Source: CAWIKY01 sp963836905 (GTDB lineage: Bacteria; Pseudomonadota; Alphaproteobacteria; Caulobacterales; Hyphomonadaceae). Taken from it: a stretch of 64,000 bases of DNA. How positions within the stretch are numbered: the first letter of the stretch is position 1; the number at the start of each line of letters is the position of its first letter. Below the pieces are notes generated by a model, which was given only the letters and a program-made list of their open reading frames with translations, was not told where the DNA came from and made no database searches. The stretch spans positions 186,001-250,000 of the forward strand of contig CAWIKY010000003.1 of NCBI GenBank assembly GCA_963836905.1. The letters run 5' to 3'. Shown one piece after another: positions 62,793-64,000 of the stretch. Made by a program: the position numbers and the translations under genes.

Positions 62793-63243
62793 GTCAGCCG
62801 ATGTTTCGGCGACTGCCGTCATTATTTCTTATCGCAAAAACCGCCAGAATAACCGACTGGTTTTTGGCTTACCAGACATCGAAATTCGGCGTGGCTGGCA
62901 TCGCAAACTAGCCGTTTTTAGTGCCGGACAAGTCTTCGGATATGAGAGGTGGCGCGGCGATAAATACGGCACGCAAGCGTGGTCACTGTTGGTTTGCGAG
63001 ACGGTCGATACTGGCGCATACACACAAGTTCCGGGCGTGATGCCGGGCGCAAATTTGCTGCTGCATACGCACGGAAAAACGAAAACAAAGCGCGCATTGC
63101 AGTGCTTGGACACACTGAGACAAGGTCAGACCGCGCTCGAAAACGTGCCGAATACGCTGTGGCAGGAGCTTCATCACAGGCTGCTAGCAGGACAGAAAGA
63201 GACTCAAATCCTCACAGGATTGACCGAGACATATCCATGTTGA
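62785..63243 (+). CDS. DUF2840 domain protein
   Basis: 152 residues from MTRSADVS. Contains NRLVFGLPDIEIRRGWHRKL, FSAGQVFGYERWRGDKYGTQ, and VPGVMPGANLLLHTHGKTK, the characteristic DUF2840 order. It belongs to the ICE transfer region next to traF. Function unknown. Its stop overlaps the traF start. Confidence 0.9.
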   Translation: MTRSADVSATAVIISYRKNRQNNRLVFGLPDIEIRRGWHRKLAVFSAGQVFGYERWRGDKYGTQAWSLLVCETVDTGAYTQVPGVMPGANLLLHTHGKTKTKRALQCLDTLRQGQTALENVPNTLWQELHHRLLAGQKETQILTGLTETYPC

Positions 63244-63971
63244 TGCGCTTCATTCCAGCCGCCGCTGTCACCGCCTTTTGTGCGGCGAGCCTCTGGCAAA
63301 TAATCTCTCCGCCTGCGCCAAAACTGATCTACAACAAGACTACCAGCGCTCCCATCGGTTGGTATGCAGTAGAGTCCAAACGTCCCCTAAAACGCAATGA
63401 TCTCGTCGCAGCCTTTGCGCCAGCAGAGGCGCGAAAGCTGGCCGCTGATCGGGGGTATTTGCCTGAGCATGTGCCCCTTATCAAAACTGTTTGGGCGATT
63501 GGGGGGGAGCGGGTCTGCCATGACGGTTTGTCGGTGCGTGTCCCAAACCGTCCTGATATTTCCGCCCACGGGCAGGATGGTTTGGGACGCGCAATGCCGG
63601 TCATATCGGGCTGCTACACTTTGAACGCAGACGAAGTCTTCCTTGTCTCTTTAGATGTGCAGACGAGTTGGGACAGCCGGTATTTTGGAGGCGTATCGGA
63701 AGAACTGATAATCGGACCAGTTCGGTTTCTAGGTAAAGAGTTGGAAGGGTCGGCACGGTTGGTGGGGGCTGGGCACGGGTTTTGGCGTGGAGGGCAAGAT
63801 AAAAGGCGGGAGGCCTCCCTTGGGGCCATCCCTTTGTCTGCACATCATTTTTTGGGGGCCTACGGCTTTGAAAGGGAGGCCCCCAAGATTTCGATGAGGC
63901 GCGGCGCTATGGGCGGTATCGGGAGGCCCCCGTCAAATGGAACCACTCGCAAACTGCCCGGAACCTTATAA
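63237..63971 (+). CDS. traF: TraF-type S26 signal peptidase
   Basis: 244 residues from MLMRFIPAAAVTAFCAASLW. An N-terminal membrane helix is followed by YNKTTSAPIGWYAVES (catalytic Ser in NxTxSxPxGWY), PLIKTVWAIGGERVC (catalytic Lys region) and SWDSRYFGGVSEELIIG. TraF processes the pilin for conjugative transfer. The C-terminal 80 residues after GPVRFLGKEL are not typical for the family and may result from a frame change; the true end could be earlier. Confidence 0.9.
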   Translation: MLMRFIPAAAVTAFCAASLWQIISPPAPKLIYNKTTSAPIGWYAVESKRPLKRNDLVAAFAPAEARKLAADRGYLPEHVPLIKTVWAIGGERVCHDGLSVRVPNRPDISAHGQDGLGRAMPVISGCYTLNADEVFLVSLDVQTSWDSRYFGGVSEELIIGPVRFLGKELEGSARLVGAGHGFWRGGQDKRREASLGAIPLSAHHFLGAYGFEREAPKISMRRGAMGGIGRPPSNGTTRKLPGTL

Positions 63972-64000
63972 TGCGTACTCGCGGCCCTGATAATCGTTTT

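Larger units (their letters stand above)
31116..64000 (+). mobile_element. integrative conjugative element, left part
   Basis: The region begins at a tRNA-Asp with an adjacent integrase and carries metal-resistance cargo, a retron-like unit and a run of transfer-related genes (ArdA, ParB-like, DUF736, DUF6499-DUF2285, excisionase-like HTH, DUF2840, TraF). This backbone order is known from alphaproteobacterial ICEs such as ICEMlSymR7A relatives. The relaxase, type IV secretion genes and right attachment site are not in the window. Composition varies by cargo block, which suggests stepwise assembly. Confidence 0.85.

Overview
The window looks like an alphaproteobacterial chromosome, most likely a Hyphomonadaceae/Maricaulales-type organism. 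The evidence is the gene order lptD-surA-pdxA-rsmA, gatC/gatA/gatB with a DUF6491 lipoprotein in between, pyrB followed by a dihydroorotase-like gene, and DUF1491, DUF2336 and RcnB-like proteins. This is inferred from gene content, not from a database search. Many genes, including essential ones (gatA, lptD) and several efflux genes, are broken by single-base frame changes while the protein stays readable across frames. That pattern suggests indel errors in the assembly more than real gene decay, so broken genes are given as one feature with the frame changes noted.

Layout 1-31.1 kb (core): RcnB-like secreted protein; gatB; an unusual AT-richer insert of about 0.8 kb flanked by a 62-bp repeat of the gatB 5' end; gatA; DUF6491 lipoprotein; gatC; then rightward ruvX, pyrB, a dihydroorotase homologue lacking its metal motif, plsY, dprA, lptD, surA, pdxA, rsmA and a tripartite RND efflux operon. 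After tRNA-Leu(CAA) lies a small lower-GC pocket of three unrecognised genes. Leftward housekeeping genes follow (GST, lipoprotein, DUF2336, Uup-type ABC-F, DUF302, DUF1491), then two unknown rightward genes and tRNA-Asp(GTC).

Layout 31.1 kb-end (integrative conjugative element, right end outside the window): a tyrosine integrase lies directly downstream of tRNA-Asp. Cargo follows: an HNH-type protein and a zinc-binding protein; a copper module (CsoR and its operator, His-rich protein, double CusF protein, CopA, CopB, DUF305, glutaredoxin-MauE fusion); a membrane methyltransferase/CDF transporter group; a MerR regulator with two matching operators; a CzcCBA-type heavy-metal RND system; and a P1B-4 (SPC/HEGST) metal ATPase. 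Next comes a retron-like unit: a phosphoribosyltransferase-winged-helix protein, a 100-nt structured gap that could be the msr-msd RNA, and a retron-type reverse transcriptase. The window closes with the ICE backbone: ArdA antirestriction, ParB-like protein, XRE regulator, DUF736, a DUF6499-DUF2285 activator (FseA-like), an excisionase-like HTH, DUF2840 and the TraF peptidase.

The cargo gives the host periplasmic copper oxidation/binding and export of divalent metals, under CsoR and MerR control. The retron-like unit and possibly the HNH pair would add anti-phage functions, and the backbone genes would control excision and transfer. The retron-like unit with its unassigned RNA is the most interesting candidate for something new.
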